Positions 48,931-60,468 of a DNA stretch of 64,000 bases are shown here, piece by piece. The notes under the pieces are model-generated. The model saw nothing but the letters and a program-made list of their open reading frames with translations. It ran no database searches and was not told the origin of the DNA. The number at the start of each line of letters is the position of its first letter. The first letter of the stretch is position 1. The stretch is taken from the NCBI RefSeq assembly GCF_009727055.1, contig NC_052359.1, forward strand, positions 62,750,387 to 62,814,386, read 5' to 3'. Both the position numbers and the translations under genes were made by a program. This stretch comes from Benincasa hispida (taxonomy: Eukaryota; Streptophyta; Magnoliopsida; Cucurbitales; Cucurbitaceae).

Positions 48931-50483
48931 AAAATTCGTTTAACACGATTCTTTCCACTGTAAGTAATCGATCATATTAAAAGCTTTAAACGAAAATACT
49001 AACGAGTTGCTAAAAAGAAAAACACATTGACCTACGTTAGGTTTTAAGCAAATACCCATTGTAAAACAAAACAACATCCAATAAGGTTTTAGCAAAACTA
49101 ATATGAACCCCGTGTGACATCTAGTTTCACAATGACGCTTCAAAGGTTTAGGACAAAAGCCGCCGAAGGGAGGTCAATTATCTCTCCTCTGAATTGAGAA
49201 GTTCTCAATAAGTCATTAATACCTGAACAACTCTTGCTGCTATAACGTCAGCCATCATTGATTTGGCCAAGAGATCATTAACTTGTTGAACAATCTCCTA
49301 TAAGTGTGACCCGCCATTTTAGGCCCTAGAGGTCTGCCCCAAAAAGCCAATCCGAAGGGAAAAATCCGATTGGGGCGAAACCTAAAGCGACCCTATCCAT
49401 TTCTAGAGTTCACCTTGATCTTGACCAACTGCACAAAACCCATCCGAAGGGGAACGCTCTCAGGGCGCCACGAGGGAGTACAAAATGATCTCACGGTGTG
49501 AACCAATGACAGAGACCATAGGACGTGTTAACACACACCCTTCGCCCACTTACTATACACACTCTCTCTGCCACATTGATATTGACTTATGCAAACAACA
49601 TCTGAAGAGGAATGCTCCTAGGGCACCACGGGGCCAAGCATGAATCTCACTGTGTGAACATACAGGGAGAAATGTGAGTGGAATCATAGATATATCAGAT
49701 ACATCTCCTCCTCCCACTGAGTATTTTATAACCTAGGGTTTAGCTTACTTAGAAAAAAATACGGCTAAGGATTTTAACTAAGTGACTTTTAGGTTTGCCC
49801 AAGAGTAACTTTTACCTTGGATAGTGAAACAACTTTTAATCATCATCCATTAAACTCTTTAACGGAGTCTTTGACCAAATCGTCGCATGCTTGTTGAAAA
49901 TCTATCTAATTCACCTTTCTAGGTAGGTTCCCAGGAAGGGGTGTTATGTTTTCGTCAACTTAAGAACCCCAGCCTAGCCAGAACTCGCCTTAGACAAACG
50001 GTCCTTTATAGATAGATGTACAACAAATTTAATCTTTTATGCCAACCAATTTAATCCTATTAAACCGATTTTAAAAGATTAATCTGGTTACTAAACTCTT
50101 TAGAAACACTTGAACTTAAGTTTATCTCAATCCAATTTTAAAACCCTTTTAAAAAACTTGAGTTCACCCTACGTCTGCATGCAACTCTTTCTTATTGATT
50201 TTAGGTCTAATTTCCTTTATAACACTTATAAACGGAAACCAACCACAATGCAAAGTTAACACATGCAAGGCATTCATAACGCTTATAAACAGCCTAAGTA
50301 TCATACTCAATGCATTATCCATTCATTGCTACTTCTTTTATATAACGTTTATACGAAATATCAATGATACAAGCAAAACATGCTTCCATTCACCCTTAAA
50401 CTATAACACTTATAATAAAAGTATGATGCATGACAATACTCACTACATGCAAAATATAACTCTTATATTTCATGATGCATAGC
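48931..50483 (-). mobile_element. Leader and gag-start region of minus-strand copia
   Basis: This is untranslated or degraded sequence on the minus strand. It shares blocks with the leader at 44.1-44.8 kb (the GGTAGGTTCCCAGG-like segment near 49,920) and with 27.4-28.1 kb. The gag body is missing: a short start (MANDLDPITLQKRRQNS) is fused in frame to the sequence just before the protease. Confidence 0.7.
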
Positions 50484-50488
50484 ATGCT

Positions 50489-52196
50489 CGATGCGTTATT
50501 TTATGCGATAAGATAATGGTAGGGATTGCGTTGATGGAAAATGTGTTATGTATGCGGCGAAGTTAAGAAAAGAGTTAATATTACAAAAGATGTTATTAAT
50601 AAATCCTACTGAGTTTCCTGGTAAGCCCAGGGTCGAACTCAGGGACTAAGGAAAACAATAGCGGTAGTAATTTTTAGATCATTTTGCGGTAACAATAAAT
50701 CAAAGAGTTAGTTGGTTTGTTGTTTATAGTATAAAATGTATGTGGCGGAGTTAAGAAAAGAGTTAATATTACGAAAGATGCGATGAATATGCAGGGGAAC
50801 GGGTTGAGAAGGGGTTTAGCTAACACTTCCTAGGATTGCGTTCAGGTTATGCGATCATGCTACACACATACAACAATAAATCATCTCTCAACGCAAATGC
50901 TACAGCTTCTAGTTTTAGAACGCATGCAATATATGCGATGATGTCTATAGGACTTACACATAAGCCTCTATTCTTGTCTATGCGATGACGATTGACACAC
51001 ACACATACAAGGCGACCGCATAATACCATAACCTATCTCTAGGGTGTATGCGATGCATGTTAACAAACAGAGCTTATCTCTAAGTCTCTATCTCTTGCTT
51101 ATGCAGATTCTAATCTTGCTCTCTCGAGTCTAGATTCTAACCTAGCTCTCTCAAGTCCTAGGTTCTTTCTTTAGACTCTCTCTCGATTAGCTCTAAAAGT
51201 GTGATGGACGCAACATAAGACAAGATGATCGCATGCGATGAAAATCCTAGGTCATGTTAGCTAAATACTTTTCAACCCATTCGATAGATTTAGCTACTCA
51301 TGCGTGTTTTAAAGAGAGTGAATAGATGTAGATAAGCAAGTTCCATTTTATAGATATATAATTGAAACACAGAATGACAATGCGGAATAAGAATAAAGAG
51401 CCTAGTAGCAATTTCTTGCTTCCCAAGGCTTTTACACTGTTCTTCTCTACTCTACTCAAAATATATTCTTGCTCTCACAAGAGTCGGCCCTCTCTCTATT
51501 TTTCCACGCTCCCTGGCACTCTCTAGAGCTAACTAGGGCAATCTTCCGGTGTCTCTTCCGTTCTCTTGCTCCGCTTTCTAAGTATAAGAAACTAAGAACA
51601 AGGCTAAGTATCGTCTAAATGGTGAACTCTCAAAACTAGCTAACTCCTTCACTGAAGGCGACCTTCAGTATTTATAGAGCTTCGGGGTGAAAGGCTTATT
51701 CTCTCTTATGATTGCACTGATGGGATGACATTAATTCTCTGTCTGATGCGCTGTATAGTTGTCACCGAAAAGTTGAGTGTACTTGCTACAGTAGGTCGTT
51801 AATGGCTTGTCAACTTAATTTGGAATTGATCGTTATCAACTTTCTGTCCCATCATAATTTATTATGCTTTTCACTCAGATGCGCCCACCGTGATGAGCTA
51901 GCTCTATGCAGTAACCTTCTTGAGCAGATATTCGTGAGCGCAAATGATCGCATAGCCTTGCGTCAACGCAATCTCTTAATGTGCTCATACGTTAATTTCT
52001 TTGGATCGCATTTCCGCCTTGCGTCAATGCATTTTCTGCACAAAAATACATAAGTTGTTTTAATGCGATGGACGTATGCGATCGCAATGTTGTGAACTTA
52101 ATGCTTTTGGACGTAATATTGTATATTTTTATCATCGCAATCCTGCATTGTTTTATAACTTTGCGCTGTAATAACGTGCATTTCTGCCCGTTATCA
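50489..52196 (-). repeat. 3' LTR of gypsy element
   Basis: At the high end it reads (minus strand) TGATAACGGGCAGAAATGC, and at the low end CGATGCGTTATTTTA (plus strand), where TG has become CG. It is 1,708 bp long and full of GCGAT/ATGCG words. Confidence 0.85.
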
Positions 52197-52207
52197 CACC
52201 CTCAAAT
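52197..52207 (-). other. Polypurine tract of gypsy element
   Basis: The minus strand reads TTTGAGGGTG immediately before the LTR start TGATAACGGG. Confidence 0.7.
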
Positions 52208-52459
52208 TTATACAATGCTTGTCCTCAAGCATAAGCTAAAGATTTTCTTTAGAAAGTCGACTGCCTTCTCTTTCCTAGATTTCTCGAGGATGCCTTATTG
52301 AAATCCTATGCACCAAAATTTCCTTTATTTTTATCCAGGTCTCTTCTTAAAATATTTCTAAAATTTAGGGACCGCAAGTTTAACCTTCAAAAAGACTTTA
52401 CTAGATTCCAGGGCATCCCATGATTTATTTCATAAAAAAACTTTTTCACTGGGGTATTT

Positions 52460-53297
52460 TCAAATGAGTTTTTTTATCCTTGTGTATTTTAGACATTTAT
52501 ATATATATATTAGACATATATATATAAATAGTAAGACCTTTTTCTCGACTTGGAGATTCTTTCCGCATAATTGTTTGTCGTGCCAGCGCTTTGCACGCTC
52601 TTTGTAGATCTTTGCGTTCTCGTATGCATGAGTTCTCCATTCCTCCAGCTCGACCAATTGGAGTTTTCTTGCTTCCGCTGCTGCCTTTAAGTCAAAGTTT
52701 AGCTTTTTCACCGCCCACAACGCTTTGTACTCCAGCTCCAATGGTAGATGACATGCTTTACCAAACACCAACGCATATGGAGACATGTCTATAGGTGTCT
52801 TATAGGCGGTTTTGTATACCCACAGCACATCGTCCAGCTTTGTTGCCCAATCTTTTCGCGAAGGCCTTACCACCTTCTCCATTATCAACTTGATTTTCCG
52901 ATTGGACAATTCAGCCTGACCATTCGTCTGTGGATGGTATGCAGTGGCCACTTTATGAAGGAATGAGTGACCATCCTTCATCACTTATTATGGCACGTGA
53001 AGTGCCGAAATGAGTGAAAATATTTTTCTTAAAAAATTTGGAGACTACCGCCGCATCACTTGTGGCACATGCTACTGCTTCTACCCAGTTGGAAACGTAG
53101 TCGACGGCTAACAAAATATATTTGTGACCATTCGATGGTGGAAATGGTCCCATGAAATCAATGCCCCAGACGTCGAACAATTCCAGTTCTAAAATGATGT
53201 TCATGGGCATCGCATGTTTCCATGAAATATTACCCGTGCGTTGGCACCGGTCACACTTCATCGCGTAGTCTCTTGCATCCTTGAATAGTGTTGGCAA
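52460..53297 (-). pseudogene. Gypsy integrase
   Basis: In 53,297-52,953 the minus strand shows the end of the zinc-binding part (CDRCQRTGNIS), the first catalytic Asp region (GIDFMGPFPPS) and the second (IISDEG, usually SDGG). A frameshift then passes to 52,984-52,460, with the catalytic Glu region ([11 protein letters not shown]) and the C-terminal segment typical of Athila-like elements ([19 protein letters not shown]). The end runs into a TA microsatellite near 52,500. The enzyme would insert the cDNA into the host chromosome, but the frameshift inactivates this copy. Confidence 0.88.
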
Positions 53298-53588
53298 ATA
53301 ATACCCACTTTGTAATACTTTCGTTGCTATGCGTTGACCTCTAAAGTGCCCTTCATAAGGCGAGTCATGACACTGTGATAATATGCGTTGATGAGCAGCA
53401 TCTAGTACATACAGACGAAGAATCTGGTCTGACCCCCTTTTATAAAGATTTGGTTCATCTCAATAATATGATCTGCATTCATGTTTGAGCTTCCTCTTTT
53501 GGTGGTCGATATAATCTTCGGGAAATTGCTCGCAAACCAGATAATTTACCACATCTGCGTACCACGATAATTCTTCAATCTGAAATAG

Positions 53589-54951
53589 CTACTCGTCTGG
53601 GAACGTTGCGCTCACCTCTGACTGATTACGGTCAACTTCTAGATTTTCTAATCTAGATAAATGATCTGCAACTTGGTTCCCCGTCCCCTTGCGATCAATG
53701 ATTTTCATATCAAATTCCTGGAGGAGGAGAACCCATCTAATCAACCTCGGCTTCGCATCCTTCTTTGTCATCAAATATTTTATCGCCGAATGGTTAGTGT
53801 GGATGAGTACTTTTGTTCCCAGTAAATATGCTCTAAATTTATCCAATGCAAATATCACGACAAGCAATTCTTTTTCTGTGGTGGTGTAGTTTGTTTGAGC
53901 AGAATTCAGGATTTTACTCGCATATGCGATGAGATGTAGTATTGTTTTTCTCTTATGTCCCAGCATTGATCCCATCGCATAACCGCTTGCGTCGCACATT
54001 AATTCAAAGGGTTGAGTCCAGTCTGGTGCGATCAACACAGGTGCAGCCGTTCATGCGTTCTTCAAAATCATGAGTGCGTTGAGGCATTGGTCATCGAAGT
54101 CAATCTTTCTATCTGCCTCCAACAATGCACTCAACGATCGTGCAATCTTTGAGAAGTCTTTGACAAAACGTCTGTAAAATCCAGCATACCCCAAGAAGCT
54201 CCTGACAGCCTTTACACTCGCTGGAGGTGGGAGCTTTTCAATCGCCTTAATTTTTGCCTTGTCCACCTCCAACCCGTCCTTGGAGACTTTGTGCCCAAGC
54301 ACAATGCCCTCCTTTACCATGAAGTGACATTTCTCCCAATTAAGCACGAGGTTTGTCTCCTTACATCTTTTCAATATCTTTTCCAAGTTGTTAAGACAGA
54401 CTTCGTATGTTTGCCCATACACAGAGAAGTCATCCATGAATATTTCTACAGAGTCTTCGAGATATTCCAAAAAGATGGCCATCATAGACCTTTGGAAAGT
54501 ACTCGGCGCGTTGCAGAGGCTAAACCGCATGCGTCGAAATGCAAATGTTCCATACGGGCAGGTGAACATGGTTATAACCGGCATACTCGTCCAAGAAGCA
54601 GTAGAAGTCATTTCCAGCTAGACGATCCAGCATTTGATCTATAAAAGGTAAAGGGAAATGGTTCTTCTTTGTTGCCGCATTTAGTTTGTGGTAGTTCATG
54701 CAAATCCGCCATCCGGTGATGGTCCTTTGCGGTATCAACTCGTTATTTGCGTTAGGGACTACCGTCATCCCTTCTTTCTTTGGCATGCATTGCACGGGGC
54801 TAACCCACGTGCTGTCTGCTATTGGATAGATGATGCCCGCGTCTAACCACTTGATTATCTCCTTCTTTACAACCTCCTTCATTGTAGGGTTGAGTCTGTG
54901 CTGATGTTCGATTGATCCTTTGTGATTCTCTTCGAGACGAATCCTATGCAT
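53589..54951 (-). pseudogene. Gypsy reverse transcriptase and RNase H
   Basis: The minus strand carries RT in two frames. 54,951-54,520 has KKEIIKWLDAGIIYPIADS, WVSPVQCMPKKEGMTVV and FPLPFIDQMLDRLAGNDFYC. 54,611-54,051 has FTCPYGTFAFRRM, the catalytic box IFMDDFSVYG and RSFLGYAGFYRRFVKDFSK. RNase H follows at 54,038-53,589 ([35 protein letters not shown], where TDH is usual, then [11 protein letters not shown]). A frameshift lies after FLDEYAGYN and another break precedes RNase H. RT-RNase H copies the element RNA to DNA in the virus-like particle. Confidence 0.9.
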
Positions 54952-55038
54952 ACAGTATGCGTGGTTGATTCCTCTAATGTCTGCGAGCGTCCAACCAATT
55001 GCTTTTACATACTTTCTCAGAATGCTTAACAGTGTTTC

Positions 55039-55500
55039 TTAGTCTTCATTCAGTGCAGAGGAAATGATTACCGGTAGCTTTTCATTCTGCCCCAAAAATG
55101 CATACTTCAGGTGGTTAGGAAGGGTCTTCAACTCTATTGTTGGTGGTTTTTCTAAGTACGGTTGCGTTGTTTTTCTTTCTTCATTCACTGTCGACTTATC
55201 TTCTTTGGCTACGATCATCTCATCTTCCTTGTTTGTTTTTTTTTTTTTTTTGTGATCGCATTGCATGCTACAATGGATGCGATCGCATCTTCATCTTCGT
55301 TTTCATCTTCAGGCTTCTCTTCGTCATTCAAACTTTTTTCATCGTCAGATTCATTAAGGTCTTCTTCATCAAGATATTTCATGGCTCGAATAATGTCAAA
55401 CCTGAGCTTCTATCCATTCACGCTCAAGGTGATCTCTCTTTTGTGTATATCAATCTGGGCACGACCGGTTGATAAAAATGGTCACCCTAGGATGATGGGC
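55039..55500 (-). pseudogene. Gypsy protease-RT linker, right of the insertion
   Basis: Next to the inserted element the minus strand continues the protease-linker region. A block just right of 55,500 corresponds to the usual D-V-P-I-I-L-G-R-P-type sequence. 55,266-55,039 reads EDEMIVAKEDKSTVNEERKT, then KPPTIELKTLPNHLKYAFLG and KLPVIISSALNED, typical of the segment before RT in Athila-like elements. A poly-A run on this strand (~55,236-55,251) expands a Lys stretch. Confidence 0.75.
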
Positions 55501-55505
55501 ACATC

Positions 55506-57792
55506 TATCACACCCCACCCCAGACCACCTTCTCAGCCTAGGAAAGAGCGTGATTGACAGCAGTTATCAACCCTTTTGTTGACACTTACTGTTTAATAAC
55601 TCTTGCGGAAATAACTCTAATACCAATGTACAAATTGAACAATCAACTGATTAAGTAGGCCCATTTTATTTTACAACAATGTAACATTTATACAACTCAA
55701 AGACTTAACAACAAAGTTTACAACAACAACCGTAAAACCCTCCGGAAATGTAACTGTGGCATGTGGCAGACCTTGACCTTAGCAACACCCTGGAACTTCT
55801 CACCTTTCGCTACCTGGGAAGAAAAGAAAAACATTTAGAAAGCATTAGCTATAAAACCCAGTGAGTGACTAGAAAACTGATTTTTATCAAAAGAACTACC
55901 CCACACTTGGGTACTTTTGCTCAGATACCTTCTCAATTGTGTCCTTCAGTATCGAGCTACTCAGATACCTTCTCAAATGTCCTTCGGTATCGAGTTTCAA
56001 GTAAAACTAGTCATAAAATGACTTTCTTTAATAAAACTTAGAAAACATGTCTTTATCTGAAAGTTCTTTCTTTAGCACATGGTGTCTTAAAACATTTTAA
56101 ATATTTTACTCACTCACCTTGATCGTTTAGGAACCTTACTCTTTAGAAGTTCCTTTGTCACCTCGGGCTCCCTTTTGAACCCTAAAATCTAGATTCAATA
56201 TAAGCTCAGATTAATCATAGTTCCAAAGCTTATTTTAAGATACTTCCTTCTGTAAACATGTTCTAAAATGTCTCAGAAAGCTTACTATAAAATCTTAGCT
56301 CATAAATTCTCGTGGTTTGGCCGAAAGCGTCAAAACATTAAGACTGGCTCATTTTACCTGACAGCTCGACCCTTCTGTATTTTCCTCGTTCTCCAGCCCG
56401 ATTCCTTGGAGTTTTTCCTTCGGCAACCCTTCCCTAAAAACTAGACTTTCAGAGATTTCAAGTGGCTTTAGAATCACTCCAAACACACGAGTAAATTGGG
56501 AGAAATCCTCATCCCAAGTTGATGCGTCCTCTTCAGACTTCACTGTCCAATGTGTCCTCTTTGAAATACTATGACCAACACATGGATTTTGGCTCCAACG
56601 CAAGGTTTGCTCAACTTTCCCACTTTTTTTACGGTATTTTTGAATTGTGAACTAAAAATGAAGTCTCTTGGCTCTATTTATAGGTGTCCAAACCTTTTCC
56701 ATAGTTGACACCATCTACTTGGCTGCATGTCCAAGTGTTTCTCCCACACAACTACCAACACATCATTTTTGATCAGCGCAACCTAAGTGTCTTCCTCCTG
56801 TGTAGCCAACGCATGAGCTTCCAATCTAATGCCACCACTCAAATTCTTAAGGCTTAAGGCTTTCCTCCAAGAAGACACATGGTTTTGATGATGTTCACCT
56901 GATGATCTCATCCTTTGTATGCGTCCAACTCTTGGATGTTCAACACATAATCCATACTTAATGCATAGCCTATCATCAATGCATAACAAGCCAATTCACT
57001 ATCATTACAATTCTTGCCATCGCAAGGACTAGCCATCACCAGCATAGGGTGACCCTCCATCCTCAACGCATGGCTCATTAGGTAGCAATTGCACGGCTGC
57101 TTGGCATGGGCGCATGGTTTGGCCACCAACGCATATGCGTGCTGCACAGGCTAGCCGCTCGACGCATGGAGGTGTGGTGTATGCTGGCCATCGCTCACTC
57201 GCTCGTCGCGGATGTTTAGGCGCATGGGTTGCATGCTTGGCTGTATGGCAGGCACCTCAATGCACGGGCATGATTGCTCGGCAGGGCACTCAACGCATGG
57301 GCGTGGCCGCTCGGTAGGGTGCTCAACGCATGTGTTGTGGCCACTTGACTCATTGGCAAGGCGCTGACCGAGGCTGCCAATGCATAACGGGCAGGGCGTC
57401 TGATTGAGGCTTCGAAACATGGCTGGGGCGCTTGTTGGCCGCTCGATGCATTGGGTAAGGGCGCTGGCCGAGGCTACTCGACACATGGCTGCTTCCAACG
57501 CATCTTGCCTTACCTTTTGCCTTCCAACGCGTCATCTCCGTTTTCTTCTTCAGCCGCATGCCCTCACCAATAACCCTTCCAAAGCATCAACACCACCCTC
57601 CAATGCATCAACACACAAAATTCTTATACTTAGCCAAATTTTCCAAATTTTCCCCAAAAGTCAAACTTCCAAATTTCCTCTTTTCTCTAATTTTCCACTC
57701 TTTTCTCTACCATTCACACTAATTTCACTATTCATCACACTAATCTCAATAGGGAATATACTCAAGTAGAGAAATTAGGATTCGGGTTCACA
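55506..57792 (-). mobile_element. 2.29-kb insertion in gypsy pol, likely solo LTR
   Basis: The insertion is flanked by ACATC (55,501-55,505 and 57,793-57,797). Removing it restores the uninterrupted gypsy coding order across GGGCACATCCTTGTC. On the minus strand it begins TGTGAACCCGAATCC and ends GGGGTGGGGTGTGATA. TG at one end and 5-bp duplication suggest an LTR, and no protein domain is recognised inside, so a solo LTR is likeliest. Open frames at 56,349-56,603 and 57,151-57,559 have no recognisable domain. The right part (57,080-57,560) is GC-rich with repeated AACGCATGG words. Confidence 0.75.
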
Positions 57793-58236
57793 ACATCCTT
57801 GTCGGCTTCGTAGTCCAGGATGATGAAGTCTGCTGGTAATATAAATTGTCAATTGTAACCAGCACATCCTTCACCTTCCCTCTAGATGCACAAGAGATCT
57901 ATCGCTAATTGGAGAGTCACCGTCGTGGGCGCAATTTGCCCCACATTCAAACTGCTTGAAAATTGACAGGGGCATCAAGTTAATATTGGCCCCGAGATCA
58001 CATAGCGCTTGCCCGATGTATAATCCTCCAATGGAGCAAGGTATAGTGAAACTCCTAGGGTCGTGCATTTTTGGTGGGATTATAGATTTTGAACTCTGCG
58101 TCAAAGCCACCGTGGCGAACTTACCAATGCCTCTCTTCTTTGTCATCATATCCTTTAGAAACTTCGCATATGCATGCATCTCTTCAATTGCTTCAGTGAA
58201 CGGAATATTAATATGCAATTGTTTTAAAATATTCAT
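57793..58236 (-). pseudogene. Gypsy aspartic protease region
   Basis: In 58,236-57,871 the minus strand reads MNILKQLHINIPFTEAIEEM, then AYAKFLKDMMTKKRGIG, then SFTIPCSIGGLYIGQALCDL and GANINLMPLSIFKQF. The DLGA block is the pepsin-like active site (DSGA in many families, DLGA in Athila-like elements). The protease would cut the polyprotein. The frame shifts near 57,915, and the region is cut at 57,797 by the insertion. Confidence 0.85.
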
Positions 58237-58406
58237 GAAGCGTTGATACTGTACCTTATCATTTTTCTTCTTTCTGAGTCTCTGTGGGAATGGTGGCAGC
58301 TATATTCTCACAGTCCCTTGTTATTTTGCCTCTGAGGTGGACCCAATCTCAGTTTCCATCGCCTCTTTTTCTTCTGTTTCTTCTCGAGTCATCGCAATCT
58401 CTGGTT

Positions 58407-59404
58407 CTAGCGCAATTGGAGCAATCCGGCTAGGCTCTTTCTTCTCCTCTGCCACAGTCTTTCCACTACGACTTGACATTGCTCTTTACCCGTACCCCCT
58501 GGGTTGCATGGGAGTTCCGTTGAACTTGGCAAAGCCCCTTGCGGTTTGTTCTTAAGTTCAGCCGCAATCTGGCCTATTTGAATTTCCAGGTTGCGGATAT
58601 ACGTTGCTTGGATTTGAAGCACAGTTTCGTTCTTTTCAATATATTGCTTCAATAAACTCTCCAAAGTGGAAGATTGCGGCGCCTGCGAACTGCTGGCTTG
58701 ATTACTCGTTTGACCGTTGGTTCGCGGGAAAAATTCGGGTGGCCCTTCTTTTTGCGCCACTAATTGAAAATTTTGCTATTGATTTTTCCACACAAAGTTG
58801 GGGTGGTTTCTCCACCCAGAGTTGTAGTGTTAGAGAATGGATTATTCTTTACAAAATAAATTGATTGTGGGTTTTGCGAGCATTCCTCCATTGCGTTTCC
58901 TTCACAGCAAGTAGCACATCTTACGGTCGTCTGGTTGATTGTGTTCACTTGCCCACTATGCGTTGTTAGGCTATTGATTGCAATTCCCTGTATCAAGTTC
59001 ATCATCGCAGTCATTTGACTCTGAAGGGATGCTATGGCACCATTGTTCGCGTCATTGTCCTTGATTCTCAATATTTGATCGCTTTCTCTTCAGTCTTCAT
59101 GATTTTTAGAAATGCGATCAAGGATGTTCTTGGCCTCATCATAAGTTTTATCCAGCAGATCTCCAGCTGCTATCACATTGGCAGCTGTCTGCGAAGCAGG
59201 GTTTAATCCGTGATAAAAAATCTCCATCTGTAAGCAGTCTGGTAAGCCGTTATGCGGGTAATCTCTTACCAGCCTCTTAAACCTCGTCCAAGCATCGCTG
59301 AGCGATCCATCAATATTCTGTTCAAAATTGGTGATCAACTTCCTTCTTCTGGAATTCTCCATTGGAAGGAATTCTTTATAAACTTTTCTATGACTTGCTC
59401 CCAT
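58407..59404 (-). pseudogene. Gypsy gag, broken
   Basis: Three minus-strand segments make up an Athila-like Gag. 59,404-59,090 has a retrotrans_gag core with NIDGSLSDAWTRFKRLVRDY, HNGLPDCLQMEIFYHGL and AAGDLLDKTYDEAKNILDRI. 59,071-58,760 has a zinc-knuckle-like CATCCEGNAMEEC. 58,760-58,407 has SSTLESLLKQYIEKNETVLQ, then LEIQIGQIAAELKNKPQGAL. Frameshifts or stops separate them. Gag would form the particle and bind RNA. The N-terminus is lost: upstream of ~59,405 the sequence passes directly into truncated LTR, without primer binding site or leader. Confidence 0.85.
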
Positions 59405-59424
59405 GAGGTAATCTCCATCTGTAG

Positions 59425-60463
59425 GTTCTTTCTTTAGACTCTCTCTCGAGTAGCTCTAAAGGGGTGATGGACGCAACATAAGACAAGATGATCGCATGCG
59501 ATGAAAATCTTAGGTCAGGTTAGCTAAATACTTCTCAACCCATTCGATAGATTTAGCTACTCATGCGTGTTTTCAAGAGAGTGAACAGATGTAGATAAGC
59601 AAGTTCCATTTTATAGATAAATAATTGAAATACAGAATGACAATGCGAAATAAGAATAAAGAGCCTAGTAACAATTTCTTGCTTCCCAAGACTTTTACAC
59701 TATTCTTCTTTACTCTGCTCAAAAGATATTCTTGCTCTTGCAAGAGTCGGCCCTCTCTCTGTTTTTCCATGCTCCCTGACACTCTCTCGAGCTAACCAGG
59801 GCAATCTTCCGGTGTCTCTTCCCTTCTCTTGCTCTACCTTCTAAGTATAAGAAACTAAGAACAAGGCTAAGTATCATCTAAATGGTGAACTCTCAAAACT
59901 GGCTAACTTCTTCACTGAAGACGACCCTCAGTATTTATAGAGCTTCGGGGTGAAAGGCTTCTTCTCTCTTTTGATTGCACTGATGGATGGCATTAATTCT
60001 CTGTCTGATGCGCTGAATAGTTGTCACCGAAAAGTTGAGTGTACTTGCTACAGTAGGTCGTTAACAGCTTGTCAACTTAATTCGGAATCGACCGTCATCA
60101 GCTTTTTGTTCCATCGTGATTTATTATGCTTTTCACCCAGATGCGCCCACCATAATGCGTTGGCTCTATGCGGAAACCTTCTTAAGCAGATATTCGCGAG
60201 CATAAATGATCGTATAGCCTTGCGTCAATGCAATCTCTTAATGTGCTCAGCCGTTGATTTCTTTGGATTGGATTTTCCGCCTTGCGTCAACGCATATTCT
60301 GCACAAAAATACATAAGTTAGTTGTTTTAATGCGATGGACGCATGCGATTGCAATGTTGTGAACTTAATGCTTTTGGATGCAATATTGTATATTTTTATC
60401 ATCACAATCCTGTATTGTTTTATAACTTTGCGTCGTAATAATGTGCATTTCTGCCCGTTATCA
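59425..60463 (-). repeat. 5' LTR of gypsy element, truncated
   Basis: This matches 51,170-52,196 of the 3' LTR. The remaining ~680 bp of LTR, the primer binding site and the gag start are missing at the junction near 59,410-59,425, so an internal deletion joins LTR directly to gag. Confidence 0.85.
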
Positions 60464-60468
60464 ATGCT

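Larger units (their letters stand above)
50489..60463 (-). mobile_element. Athila-like Ty3/gypsy retrotransposon with TSD
   Basis: This is a near-complete element on the minus strand: 5' LTR (59,425-60,463, truncated), gag, protease, RT, RNase H and integrase, then a purine tract and the 3' LTR (50,489-52,196). It is flanked by ATGCT (50,484-50,488 and 60,464-60,468). Domain order RT-RH-INT is gypsy type. The gag and the integrase end ([20 protein letters not shown]) are Athila-like. A 2.29-kb insertion splits it between protease and RT. Coding frames are broken many times, so it cannot move on its own. It sits in the leader of the minus-strand copia. Confidence 0.88.

Noticed and set aside
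57114..57559. Overlapping open frames in the GC-rich part of the 2.29-kb insertion
   Set aside because: They follow from the AACGCATGG repeats. No domain and no preferred frame.
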